From the NCBI GenBank assembly GCA_964549915.1, contig CAZJWX010000001.1, positions 245,593 to 309,592 on the forward strand: a stretch of 64,000 bases of DNA, given 5' to 3'. A program made the translations under genes and the position numbers. The stretch is from JAUZRW01 sp964549915 (GTDB lineage Bacteria; Chloroflexota; Anaerolineae; Aggregatilineales; Phototrophicaceae). This document shows positions 24,546-33,301 of the stretch, in pieces (the stretch's first letter is position 1; each line of letters begins with the position of its first letter). Under the pieces are notes generated by a model that saw nothing but the letters and a program-made list of their open reading frames with translations, had not been told where the DNA came from and did no database searches.

Positions 24546-25826
24546 ATGAAAGATGTGCTCATTATCGGCAGCGGAGGCCGCGAACATGCCCTGGCCTGGT
24601 CGTTGGCGCAGTCCGCAGCAGTGCGACAGATCTATGTAGCACCCGGAAACGGGGGCACGAATTGGGCAGCCCGCGATGGCTTTGCCCCCTGCGAGACGGT
24701 CGATTTTCCCGCTGACGACATTGACTCAGCCCTGGTCTTCGCCCGCGAGCGGGCCATTGATCTGACGGTTGTCGGCCCCGAGGTGCCGCTGGCATTGGGC
24801 ATTGTGGATGCCTTCCAGGACGCGGGATTGCCGATCTTCGGCCCTTCAGCCTTCGCCGCACAGATCGAAGCCAGCAAAGCCTTCGCCAAGGATTTCATGC
24901 ACGAGCAGGGCATACCCACCGGAGAATTCTACACGGCGGATGATCTCTACATGGCGCGACGCTTCCTGCACCAGTATCACAAGCCGGTTGTCGTCAAGGC
25001 GTCCGGATTGGCAGCAGGCAAAGGCGTGATCGTCACCAATACTGCGGAAGAGGCAGGGGAGGCGCTGCATCACATCATGGTGGAGCGCGCCTTTGGCGAA
25101 GCAGGCGAAATCGTCGTTATCGAAGAGCGTTTGCAGGGACGCGAAGTGTCGGTGCTGGCCTTCTGCGATGGCATGACTTGCAAGCCGATGCTGCTGGCAC
25201 GCGACTACAAGCGTGCGCTGGATGGCAACCAGGGCTTGAACACAGGCGGCATGGGAGCCGTTGCCCCGGTGTCTGACCTGTCCCCGGCGCTGCTGGCGGA
25301 AATTATGGAGACCGTATTCGAGCCAGTGTTGCAGGGGATGCGCAATCTGGATGCGCCCTACGTCGGGGTGCTCTACGCCGGGTTGATGCTCACCGATGAT
25401 GGCCCCAGAGTCCTGGAATATAACTGCCGCTTCGGTGACCCGGAAACGCAGGTGATTCTGCCGCTACTGAAGACGGATCTCTACGAGGTGCTGACAGCTT
25501 GCATCGAAGGTCGGCTCGACGAGATTGACCTGGAATGGCACGATGGGGCCTGCGCGACGGTGGTCGCTGCCAGCGCGGGCTACCCGCAAAGCTATCGCAA
25601 GGGTTTCCCGATTACGGGGCTGGATGCCGTTCAAGACAGCATCGTCTTTCATGCAGGCACGCGGGCGGAGAATGCGCAAATCGTGACCAGCGGCGGGCGC
25701 GTGCTGGCGGTCTCTGCCCGCGCAGGTGACCTCAACGCGGCTCTACAGACCGCATACGATGACCTGCGCCGCCTTCACTTCAATGGAATGCAGTTCCGCA
25801 CCGACATCGGCGCAATCTACGAGTGA
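24546..25826 (+). CDS. purD: Phosphoribosylamine-glycine ligase (GARS)
   Basis: Second step of purine synthesis: ATP-dependent joining of phosphoribosylamine and glycine. At 426 residues it is full length. The N-terminal motif IGSGGREHALAW, the ATP-grasp core (VVVKASGLAAGKGV), NTGGMGA and the metal site NCRFGDPETQ are all present. The ATG at 24546 starts directly at the family N-terminus. purM follows 13 bases after the stop and purN two bases after that, so purD-purM-purN form a tight operon. Confidence 0.97.
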   Translation: MKDVLIIGSGGREHALAWSLAQSAAVRQIYVAPGNGGTNWAARDGFAPCETVDFPADDIDSALVFARERAIDLTVVGPEVPLALGIVDAFQDAGLPIFGPSAFAAQIEASKAFAKDFMHEQGIPTGEFYTADDLYMARRFLHQYHKPVVVKASGLAAGKGVIVTNTAEEAGEALHHIMVERAFGEAGEIVVIEERLQGREVSVLAFCDGMTCKPMLLARDYKRALDGNQGLNTGGMGAVAPVSDLSPALLAEIMETVFEPVLQGMRNLDAPYVGVLYAGLMLTDDGPRVLEYNCRFGDPETQVILPLLKTDLYEVLTACIEGRLDEIDLEWHDGACATVVAASAGYPQSYRKGFPITGLDAVQDSIVFHAGTRAENAQIVTSGGRVLAVSARAGDLNAALQTAYDDLRRLHFNGMQFRTDIGAIYE

Positions 25827-25839
25827 GAGCAACGACAAT

Positions 25840-26859
25840 ATGAGCGACAGCCACTACAGCAAGGCAGGGGTCAATATCGACGCGGGGCAGCGCGCCGTTG
25901 ACCTGATGAAGGCCGCCGTCCAGGCCACGTATACGCCGGAAGTCCTCTCCAATACCGGGAATTTTGGTGGTCTCTTCGCAGCAGATGCCCTGCGCGAGAT
26001 GGCAGCTCCCGTTCTGGTTGCTTCCACCGATGGCATCGGCACCAAGACGAAGGTCGCGGCAAAGCTCAATCGCTGGGACAGCATCGGCGCGGATCTGGTC
26101 AACCACTGCATCAACGACATCCTCGTACAGGGGGCAAAGCCGCTGTTCTTTCTGGATTATGTCGCCAGCAGCCAATTGATTCCGGAGCAGATTGCAGCGA
26201 TTGTGACGGGCATGGCAGAGGCTTGCAAAGCCGCAGGGTGTGCGCTGCTGGGGGGCGAGACGGCGGAAATGCCCGGCGTCTACGAGGCGGGTGAGGTCGA
26301 TGTGGTGGGAACCATCGTCGGCGTCGTGGATCGCGCCAGTTTGATTGATGGGACAGGCATCGCGGCGGGGGATCAGATTTTCGCGCTGCCCAGCAGCGGC
26401 CTGCACACCAACGGCTATTCGCTGGCGCGGCATGTGCTGCGCGAAGAGGATTGGGTAGTTCCCCATGCTGAACTCGGCACCAGTATCGGCGCGGCGCTGC
26501 TGGCTCCGCATCGCTGCTACCTTCCGCAGATTAACACCCTGCAAGCTGCGAACATCGGCATTCGTGGACTGGCGCACATCACGGGTGGCGGCATCGTCGA
26601 TAACCTTCCGCGCATCCTGCCGAACACGGTTGATGCGCTGATCCGGCGCAGTGCCTGGGGCGTGCCGCCGCTCTTCGAGCTGATTCAGCGCCTCGGTGAG
26701 ATCAGCGAAGACGAGATGCTGCGCGTCTTCAACCTGGGGCTGGGGATGCTGGTCGTCGTGCCATCCGAGCAGGCCGAACGAGTGCCGCAGCTTGTGCCAG
26801 CGGCTCTGCTCGTAGGGCGCATCGTGGATGGCTCTGGCGGCGTGAAGTTCGAGGAGTGA
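25840..26859 (+). CDS. purM: AIR synthetase (phosphoribosylformylglycinamidine cyclo-ligase)
   Basis: Closes the imidazole ring of FGAM to give AIR. It has 339 residues. YSKAGVNIDAGQRAVDLMK at the start, STDGIGTK, the magnesium motif DIL-x-QGAKPLFFLDY, GCALLGGETAEMPG and the late ITGGG motif identify it. The ATG at 25840 follows the purD stop by 13 bases. The stop overlaps the region that serves as ribosome binding site for purN (GAGGAG). Middle gene of the purD-purM-purN operon. Confidence 0.97.
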   Translation: MSDSHYSKAGVNIDAGQRAVDLMKAAVQATYTPEVLSNTGNFGGLFAADALREMAAPVLVASTDGIGTKTKVAAKLNRWDSIGADLVNHCINDILVQGAKPLFFLDYVASSQLIPEQIAAIVTGMAEACKAAGCALLGGETAEMPGVYEAGEVDVVGTIVGVVDRASLIDGTGIAAGDQIFALPSSGLHTNGYSLARHVLREEDWVVPHAELGTSIGAALLAPHRCYLPQINTLQAANIGIRGLAHITGGGIVDNLPRILPNTVDALIRRSAWGVPPLFELIQRLGEISEDEMLRVFNLGLGMLVVVPSEQAERVPQLVPAALLVGRIVDGSGGVKFEE

Positions 26860-26861
26860 CC

Positions 26862-27455
26862 ATGCGCGTTGTCGTACTGATTTCCGGGGGTGGCAGCAAC
26901 TTGCAGGCCATCATCGACGCTACGCAGGCAGGCCACCTGGACGCCCAAATCGCGCTGGTCGTCTCCAACCGCAAGAGCGCCTATGGTTTGCAGCGTGCCC
27001 AGGATGCCGGGATCGAGACCCTGTATTTTCCGCTGAAGCCCTACAAATCCGCCGGGAAATCCCGCGAAGCCTATGATACCGACCTTGCCGCTGCTATTCA
27101 GCCATATCAGCCGGATTTGATCGTGCTGGCCGGATGGATGCACATCTTCAGCCCGGCCTTCTTGCAGGCTTTTCCGCGCAAAGTCATCAACCTGCATCCC
27201 GCGTTGCCGGGTGCCTTCCCCGGAACGCAAGCCATTGAACGCGCATACGAGGCGTATCAGGCGGGTGAAATCGAGAGCAGCGGCATCATGGTGCATTACG
27301 CGGTGCCGGAAGTGGACGCGGGTGAGGTCATCATCCAGGCAGAAGTGCCCATTCTGCCGGATGATGCCTTTGAAGATTTCGCGGCACGTATGCACGCCAC
27401 CGAGCACCGTGTCATCGTACAGGCGATTGCCCTCTACGCGATGCGCGACCGCTGA
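26862..27455 (+). CDS. purN: GAR transformylase (formyltetrahydrofolate dependent)
   Basis: Transfers a formyl group from 10-formyl-THF to GAR. It has 197 residues. The phosphate loop ISGGGSNLQAI, the catalytic region with NLHPALPG and the late VDAGEVIIQ motif are present. The ATG at 26862 lies two bases after the purM stop with GAGGAG overlapping it; a GTG at 26856 is a less likely start. Last gene of the operon; its stop lies inside a palindrome shared with the convergent ppc gene. Confidence 0.95.
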   Translation: MRVVVLISGGGSNLQAIIDATQAGHLDAQIALVVSNRKSAYGLQRAQDAGIETLYFPLKPYKSAGKSREAYDTDLAAAIQPYQPDLIVLAGWMHIFSPAFLQAFPRKVINLHPALPGAFPGTQAIERAYEAYQAGEIESSGIMVHYAVPEVDAGEVIIQAEVPILPDDAFEDFAARMHATEHRVIVQAIALYAMRDR

Positions 27456-27469
27456 ACGGGTCGTTCAGC
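27451..27469. terminator. Palindrome overlapping the stops of purN and ppc
   Basis: GCTGAACG (27451-27458) and CGTTCAGC (27462-27469) form an eight-base stem with a three-base loop. The purN stop (27453-27455) and the ppc stop (27465-27467 on the minus strand) both lie in the arms. On the plus strand CGGTGGTTTTC follows. A compact bidirectional terminator is likely. Confidence 0.6.
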
Positions 27470-30134
27470 CGGTGGTTTTCATCCCGGCGGCAATGCCGTT
27501 GATTGTTGCCAGCACCGCTTCCAGCACCTCATCGTAGGCCTCATCTCCTTCGGACATGCTGCGAAGCTGGCGTAGCAAAGCCACCTGGATGTAATTCAGT
27601 GGGTCGACATAGGGATTGCGGCGCTCGATGGAGGTGCGAATCGCCGACATGTTCTCCAGAAGCTGGGGCTGCCCGGTCACGGAGCAGATCATGTCGTAGG
27701 CCAGGGTGTGCTCAGCTTCGATGCGGCTGAACATCTCTTCGCGCACGGCATCGTCCTCTACCAGCGTCGAATACAACCTTGCGATGCCCATATCCGCCTT
27801 GGCGACATCCAACTGCGCATTGTCGATCACAGTGCGGAAGAAGGGCCATTCGCGGTACATGGTTTGCAGCGTCTCTACGCCGTTTTCGGTCTCATCGCAA
27901 TACCGCTGGCAGGCGCTGCCGATGCCGAACCAACTGGGAATGATGGCGCGGCTCTGCATCCAGGAGAAGACCCAGGGAATCGCCCGCATTGCCGAGAATC
28001 CGCCCTTTTGCGAGCGTTTTGCCGGACGTGATGAGATGCGAAGCTGCGACAATTCGTTGATGGGAGTCGCGGCCTGCCAGTAGGGCAGGAAGCCATCAGA
28101 ATTGTAGACGAAATCCCGGTACGTCTCGCGCCCGTATTCGGCCATTTTCTCCATCGCATCGAACCATTCCGGCTTGATGTTGTGGCCTTCTTCGTTGCTC
28201 AGGCCGCGCAACGCCGCATTCATCACCTGTTGCAGGTGGCGGTGTGCGATTTCGGCGTTGCTGTAGCGGTAAGCGATGACTTCTCCTTGCTCTGTGATCT
28301 TGATTCCGCCGCGCAGCGACCGGGGCGGCTGCGACAGAATCGCCCGGTTGGTGGGGCCACCGCCACGCCCGATGCTGCCGCCGCGCCCGTGAAAGAATTC
28401 CAGCGCGATGCCCTGCTCTTCGCAGGTTCTGGCGAGTTGGTCCTGCGCTTTGAAGAGATTCCAGTTGGAAGCCAGGTAGCCGCCATCCTTGCTGCTGTCA
28501 GAATAGCCGATCATCACCTGCTGGCGATGATCGCCGCGTGCATCCATGTAGCGCTTGTACGCCGGATTCGAGAAAAGGCGGGTCATCACGTCTGGTGCAT
28601 TGCGTAAGTCCTGGATGGTCTCGAAAAGCGGCACAATCTGCACATGCGTATCAATGCCTACCTCACTGGCGAAGAGCAGCATCGCCAGCACATCGCTGGG
28701 CTGCTGGCACATACTGGCGATTACGGTGTCAATGACCACTGCGCCGTATTTCTCATGAGCGCTGGAGATCATCTGCCATGTGTCGATGATGCGCCGTGTC
28801 GTCTCGGAAAGGCCGTCGGGATGAGGTGGGAAGAGCGGACGCGGATTGAGAATCTCGCGGGTGAGCAATTCGATGCGGGTGTCTTCGTCCGCGTTGTTGT
28901 AATCCTCGTGAACCTCATAGAGGCGGAAGAGTTCGTCAATGGTGGCAGCGTGCAGCCCGGCATCTTCGCGGATCTCCAGCGGCATCAGGTGCAGGCCGAA
29001 GATCTTCACTTTGCGCATCAGTGGGCGAATCTCTTGCAGCGCGACGCGATTCCCACGATTCGCTCGCAACTTCTGGTAAACATCGTCCAGGTCCTGCCAC
29101 AGTTCTTCGCCTGTGACGTATTCGTCCTTGTCCAGCTTCTTCCAGATGACGTGCATCGCTTTGCGGTAGGGTTCGCCGTCGTATTTTCCGGTCTTTTCCG
29201 CCAACTGAGGATAGGCTGCTTCATTGCCTTCCTCCACGTACTGCGTCAGGTGCGAGCGCAGGTCGTCGATCGCGCCCAGATAGACCTGCCGCGCCGTCTT
29301 GCGCAGCGTCTTCAGCGTCTCCCAGGTCACATCGTGAGTCACGTTGGGGTTGCCGTCGCGGTCTCCGCCGATCCATGATGCGAAGTGCAACACAGGCGGC
29401 AAATCGCTCCAGTCTTCGTCATCGTAGTGGGTTTCCAGGCTGGCCTGTAGATCATCGTAGATGGCAATGACCGTCTCCATGATGACACCCGTCAGGAAGT
29501 ACAACCCGAAATCGACTTCATCGGCGACGGTGGTCCGCTTGGGGCGGATGGGCTTGGTTTGCCACAGTTCCTCGATCTCCGCCGCCAGCTTCCCTTGGAA
29601 GTCCTGGATCTCGCGATCCAGGAGCGCCTCGCGATCATAGCGGCGCATCATATCCGTGATGGAACGCAGCTTCAGCAGAATCTCCTTGCGTTTGGCCTCA
29701 GAGGGGTGAGCCGTCAGCACCAAACGCAGCCGCAACCGACTCAGTAAGGCACGCATATCCTGTGCGCTGATGCCCCGGTTCTTCAGTGTGGTGATGGCTT
29801 CCGAGATGTTTTCGCTGAGCTTGTTATGCCGTTCTCGGTCGCGCAGCACGCGGATCCGCTGTTGGTCTTCCGCGATGTTTGTGAGTTGGAAGTAGTTGCT
29901 GAATGCCTTGATGAGAATCTGCTTCTCGGCGAGGCTCGTCTCCCGGATGCGCTGTTCCAGCTTTTCTGCTGCATTGGGAACGTGGGCACGGCGGGCACGC
30001 GCGGATTTGCGCACTTCTTCCACCAGATCCAGCGCTGCCGGGTCGTGTTGTTCTTCGATGATCAAGCCCAGGGAATTACCCAGGATTTTGATGTCTCGGC
30101 TGAGGGGGCTGCTGCCTTCGGTATAGTTTTGCAT
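27465..30134 (-). CDS. ppc: Phosphoenolpyruvate carboxylase
   Basis: Carboxylates PEP with bicarbonate to oxaloacetate, the anaplerotic partner of citrate synthase. At 889 residues it is the usual bacterial type. The catalytic histidine motif reads LTAHPSEAKR, the second is FHGRGGSIGRGGGPTN, and GYSDSSKDGGY and AIPWVFSWMQSR follow. The C-terminus ends TTG where NTG is common. The ATG at 30134 lacks a strong ribosome binding site. Its 3' end nearly abuts purN. No allosteric insertion is evident by eye. Confidence 0.97.
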   Translation of the reverse strand: MQNYTEGSSPLSRDIKILGNSLGLIIEEQHDPAALDLVEEVRKSARARRAHVPNAAEKLEQRIRETSLAEKQILIKAFSNYFQLTNIAEDQQRIRVLRDRERHNKLSENISEAITTLKNRGISAQDMRALLSRLRLRLVLTAHPSEAKRKEILLKLRSITDMMRRYDREALLDREIQDFQGKLAAEIEELWQTKPIRPKRTTVADEVDFGLYFLTGVIMETVIAIYDDLQASLETHYDDEDWSDLPPVLHFASWIGGDRDGNPNVTHDVTWETLKTLRKTARQVYLGAIDDLRSHLTQYVEEGNEAAYPQLAEKTGKYDGEPYRKAMHVIWKKLDKDEYVTGEELWQDLDDVYQKLRANRGNRVALQEIRPLMRKVKIFGLHLMPLEIREDAGLHAATIDELFRLYEVHEDYNNADEDTRIELLTREILNPRPLFPPHPDGLSETTRRIIDTWQMISSAHEKYGAVVIDTVIASMCQQPSDVLAMLLFASEVGIDTHVQIVPLFETIQDLRNAPDVMTRLFSNPAYKRYMDARGDHRQQVMIGYSDSSKDGGYLASNWNLFKAQDQLARTCEEQGIALEFFHGRGGSIGRGGGPTNRAILSQPPRSLRGGIKITEQGEVIAYRYSNAEIAHRHLQQVMNAALRGLSNEEGHNIKPEWFDAMEKMAEYGRETYRDFVYNSDGFLPYWQAATPINELSQLRISSRPAKRSQKGGFSAMRAIPWVFSWMQSRAIIPSWFGIGSACQRYCDETENGVETLQTMYREWPFFRTVIDNAQLDVAKADMGIARLYSTLVEDDAVREEMFSRIEAEHTLAYDMICSVTGQPQLLENMSAIRTSIERRNPYVDPLNYIQVALLRQLRSMSEGDEAYDEVLEAVLATINGIAAGMKTTG

Positions 30135-30385
30135 GGGTTCAGTCTTTCACAAGGCGAGTCCACTTTGGGAAGACCGATTGTAACGCGGATGCTGGAATGT
30201 CACTACAAGCTGTTTGCGTTTTTGCAAACGTTCCACATAAGCAGGGGGATTGGCGGCAGGTCTTCGGGGCATTGAATCACATCATGTCCCAACCCGAATA
30301 TCGCATGGCAGGCCACGCGGAGCCGCACGTACCGCAGATTCAGCAACTGCCGCGTTTCCCCATTCCCCATTCCCATGCCAATCAA

Positions 30386-30425
30386 GATGGCCTGCGAGGA
30401 TGTCGCAGGGTGATCGCAGGCCATC
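30386..30425 (-). terminator. Strong hairpin downstream of the M1 peptidase gene
   Basis: GATGGCCTGCG (30386-30396) pairs perfectly over eleven bases with CGCAGGCCATC (30415-30425). It lies 35 bases past the stop of the minus-strand peptidase gene, followed on that strand by TTGATTGG. It is the likely end of that transcript. The rest of the 325-base gap 30135-30459 should contain the ppc promoter but shows no clear boxes, tRNA or gene. Confidence 0.6.
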
Positions 30426-30459
30426 CTATGCCCAGGCAGCGCCCTCGTTCGAACAACCG

Positions 30460-31863
30460 CTAGGGGCGCGGCGGAATCTGCGGTTGGTAGAGCCATGCAT
30501 CGAAGAACGCGCCCAGGTCTTCACTGCTGACCTCTTCGGCAACGGTGATGAAATCGGCGATTTCTGCGGAGCGATGCGCGAATTGCTCTTGATAGGTGCG
30601 CAGGATGTCGAAGAAGGTCTCATCCCCCACGCGCTGATGCAAGGCGTAGAGCGTCCATGCGCCCCGGAAGTAGACCGCGCCGCTGAACAGATTGCGTGCG
30701 CCAGGATCGCCGATGATGATGCGGCTGCTGCTGACAGCATCGTACCAGCTATTCATGATGCGTGTGGCGGTAGCACTGCCCGCCGTCTCTTCAACCCAGA
30801 GAATCGATGTGTAGGTGGCGAACCCCTCGTTGAGCCAGATGTCGCGCCAGGTGGCCGGGCTGACGTGATTGCCGAACCAGGAATGCGCCAATTCATGCGC
30901 GATGGTCACCTGTGGCCCCAACCCCTGGGCGATGATGTCCCGTCCGAAGAGCGAGAGCGTCTGCGTTTCCAGGGCGAAGGGCAGGCGCGTATCCGCGACG
31001 ACCGCGCCGTAAACATCGAACGGGTACGCGCCAAAGCGCTCGTTGAAGAAGCGCATCATCTCCCCCGTTTCCGCGAAGATATCCGCCCCAGACTCGGCGG
31101 CTTGTTCTGGGAAGTAATTGCGGATCAGCACACCGTCCACTTCTTGATCTTCCTGACGGGTGAACTGCGCGATGTTGACCGTCACCAGGTAACTGGCAAT
31201 GGGCTGGTCGGCCTGCCAGGTGTAGGTGGCCTGATCCCCGGTAGTCTGTACGTCCTGCAAGATGCCGTTGGCGGCTACGACGAACGGCTCATCCACCGTC
31301 ATACGGATCGTATACGTGGCTTTGTCACTGGGATGATCGTTGACTGGATACCAGAGCGACGCTCCATCCGGTTCGCTGGCGACGTAAACGCCGCCGTCGT
31401 AGAGATTCCAGCCACCTGCGAAGGGCAGCCCGGTGATCTGCAATTCACGCCCTGGCACACCGCTGTAGGTGACAGCGACCTCAAACACTTCGCCTTCGTA
31501 GATTGGTTCGTCGGGGGCGATGGTCAATTCACGTCCCTCGCGCTGGTATTCGGCGGTCTCGCCATCGACGCGCAAATCACTGATTGTGAATCCGGCGAAA
31601 TCCAGGTTGAAGCTGCTCAGCGCCTGGGTGGCGCGGGCACGCATCGTCACTGTGCCGCTGATTGTGTTGGTTTCCAGGTCAGCTTCCAGGTCGAGGGTGT
31701 AGTGCAGGGCATCGTAGCCGCCGTTGCCCAGTTCCGGGAAGTACGGGTCACCGACTCCGGGGCTGCCGGGGGTTGGATCACCCGCTGGCAGTTCTTCGCG
31801 GATGAAGGCTACGAGCAGCAGGGTCAGCATGAGGAGCGCCGGGATTGTCCATCGTGTACGCAT
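30460..31863 (-). CDS. Exported M1-family metallopeptidase
   Basis: A 467-residue gluzincin aminopeptidase-like protein. Residues 1-20 form a signal peptide or membrane anchor, followed by a Pro/Gly-rich linker. An M1 N-terminal beta domain leads to the zinc site H323-E-L-A-H327 with the third ligand E346 in WLNEGFA at the standard 18-residue spacing. The exopeptidase motif GAMEN is replaced by ALETQ (297-301), which still offers E299. The C-terminal helical domain of larger M1 enzymes is absent. The ATG at 31863 has AGGAG upstream. It acts outside the membrane, perhaps on peptides for uptake. Divergent from a membrane-anchored protein gene. Confidence 0.87.
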   Translation of the reverse strand: MRTRWTIPALLMLTLLLVAFIREELPAGDPTPGSPGVGDPYFPELGNGGYDALHYTLDLEADLETNTISGTVTMRARATQALSSFNLDFAGFTISDLRVDGETAEYQREGRELTIAPDEPIYEGEVFEVAVTYSGVPGRELQITGLPFAGGWNLYDGGVYVASEPDGASLWYPVNDHPSDKATYTIRMTVDEPFVVAANGILQDVQTTGDQATYTWQADQPIASYLVTVNIAQFTRQEDQEVDGVLIRNYFPEQAAESGADIFAETGEMMRFFNERFGAYPFDVYGAVVADTRLPFALETQTLSLFGRDIIAQGLGPQVTIAHELAHSWFGNHVSPATWRDIWLNEGFATYTSILWVEETAGSATATRIMNSWYDAVSSSRIIIGDPGARNLFSGAVYFRGAWTLYALHQRVGDETFFDILRTYQEQFAHRSAEIADFITVAEEVSSEDLGAFFDAWLYQPQIPPRP

Positions 31864-31976
31864 GAGAACTCCTAACGATACAGCGTGTACAGGATATGCA
31901 GCCGCACACTTACGACGGTGAGCACCGGCCTGTACAATACATTTCGTCCATCGTAGCAGAGAAATATAGGCTTCGC

Positions 31977-32720
31977 ATGAAGGTATCGTTGAATCGCCCT
32001 CCCTATCGCCGCCGTCCGCCGCGCTGGTTGCTGCCGACCTGTGGTTGCCTGACTGTACTCGGGGTCGGACTCGTATCGGCACTTCTGATCGTCGTCTTCT
32101 TGCTGCCGTTGGTGCCACAGCTTGCGTTGCAGGGCGCTGGGTTCCGGCCTCTTGGGCAGACCGATGCACTTTTCGGGGCGACGCCGCTCCCCGCGCCTAC
32201 GCTGAGCAGCGTACAGAGTTCCCCGGCTTCGATCATCGTGCGGGCGGGCGAATACGGACAGCAGACCATCGACGCTTCGCAAATTGATGTCCAGGTCGGT
32301 GAGGCTGCGGGCATCCCTACCTTGCAGATAACCTTCACGGAAGCAGACATGCAAGCGCTGTGCCAGGGCTACAGCACCCTCTGCACGCCGTCGGGCAGCC
32401 CGCTTCGCAATGCCAGCTTTGACTTCCGGCCTGGTGGTATGGTCGTGAATGGCGAGTTTTTCGTGGAGCAGGTCGGTCTCTGGCAGCGTGTTGGGATTGT
32501 GCTGCGGGTAGCGGACGGGACGCGGCTGGTTTTCGAAGGCGTGGATGTCAGCGGGCAGTTGTTTGCGGTGCCGCCGGATGAATTGGGAGGATTGGTCTCC
32601 GAGGTTGAATTCACCGCCAACGATCTGCTCGGGCAGCTTTCCGTGCAGGCAGGCGCTGCCAGTTACACGCTGCGCGATTTGCGTTTCGCCGATGCGACTC
32701 TCATGGCGACTCTACGATGA
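31977..32720 (+). CDS. Membrane-anchored protein of unknown function
   Basis: A 247-residue protein with a short Arg/Pro-rich cytosolic N-terminus, one helix at about residues 18-45, and a 200-residue outer domain rich in beta strands. A motif near the middle, TFTEADMQALCQGY, resembles lipid- or ligand-binding exported domains annotated only as hypothetical in Chloroflexota. Two Cys residues (in ALCQGYSTLC) could form a disulfide. The ATG at 31977 begins just before the basic stretch. The stop overlaps the next start by four bases (ATGA), so it is translationally coupled to a histidine phosphatase. Function unknown. Confidence 0.7.
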   Translation: MKVSLNRPPYRRRPPRWLLPTCGCLTVLGVGLVSALLIVVFLLPLVPQLALQGAGFRPLGQTDALFGATPLPAPTLSSVQSSPASIIVRAGEYGQQTIDASQIDVQVGEAAGIPTLQITFTEADMQALCQGYSTLCTPSGSPLRNASFDFRPGGMVVNGEFFVEQVGLWQRVGIVLRVADGTRLVFEGVDVSGQLFAVPPDELGGLVSEVEFTANDLLGQLSVQAGAASYTLRDLRFADATLMATLR

Positions 32721-33295
32721 CCCGCCGCCTGATCCTGGTTCGGCATTCGCTCTCCGCAGCCCTGCCCGACGCACCTCAGGAAGCCTGGATGCTGACTCCG
32801 GAGGGGGAGGCACGCTGCCTGGGATTGGCGACGGAATTGCGCCCCTTTGCGCTGGATCGCGTCATCACCAGCACAGAGACCAAAGCACAGAGAACGGGCG
32901 AATTGCTGGCGCAGGCACTGGGTATCCCCTGGCAGACTGCGCCGGACTTGCAAGAGACAGCACGTGGCAATCGCGATTTCTTTGCGGATCGAGCGGCCTT
33001 TGTGGAGTGTGTACGGCGGGCCATGCAGCATCCGGATGATGTCGTCTTCGGGAGCGAGCGCTTCAACGCGGCCTCTGAACGGTTTCTGCGGCGAACTGAC
33101 CACTTGTTGCATCAATACCCCGATGAAACCCTGGCGTTCGTCTCGCATGGTCGTGTGCTTTCGATGGTGCTGGGGGATTTGCTGGCGCGCGACTCCTTCA
33201 GCATCTGGCAAGAATTAGCAATGCCCGCGTATGCTGTGTTCACCTTGCCGGATTGGTTGCTGGAGCGGTTTGTGCCAACCCTGAGTGAAGCATGA
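32717..33295 (+). CDS. Histidine phosphatase family protein
   Basis: A 192-residue phosphoglycerate-mutase-like phosphatase. The phospho-histidine is in LVRHS near residue 9, the second Arg region is TSTETKAQRTGE, and the second catalytic His is in FVSHGRVL. It may act on a small phosphorylated metabolite or a phosphoprotein; the exact substrate cannot be read. ATGA overlap with the membrane protein upstream places both in one operon. It converges with the sensor kinase, six bases apart. Confidence 0.85.
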   Translation: MTRRLILVRHSLSAALPDAPQEAWMLTPEGEARCLGLATELRPFALDRVITSTETKAQRTGELLAQALGIPWQTAPDLQETARGNRDFFADRAAFVECVRRAMQHPDDVVFGSERFNAASERFLRRTDHLLHQYPDETLAFVSHGRVLSMVLGDLLARDSFSIWQELAMPAYAVFTLPDWLLERFVPTLSEA

Positions 33296-33301
33296 GTCGT
33301 T

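Noticed and set aside
30250..31875. A 541-residue plus-strand frame opposite the M1 peptidase gene
   Set aside because: The minus strand encodes HELAH and WLNEGFA at correct spacing. The plus frame has no domain and no ribosome binding site.
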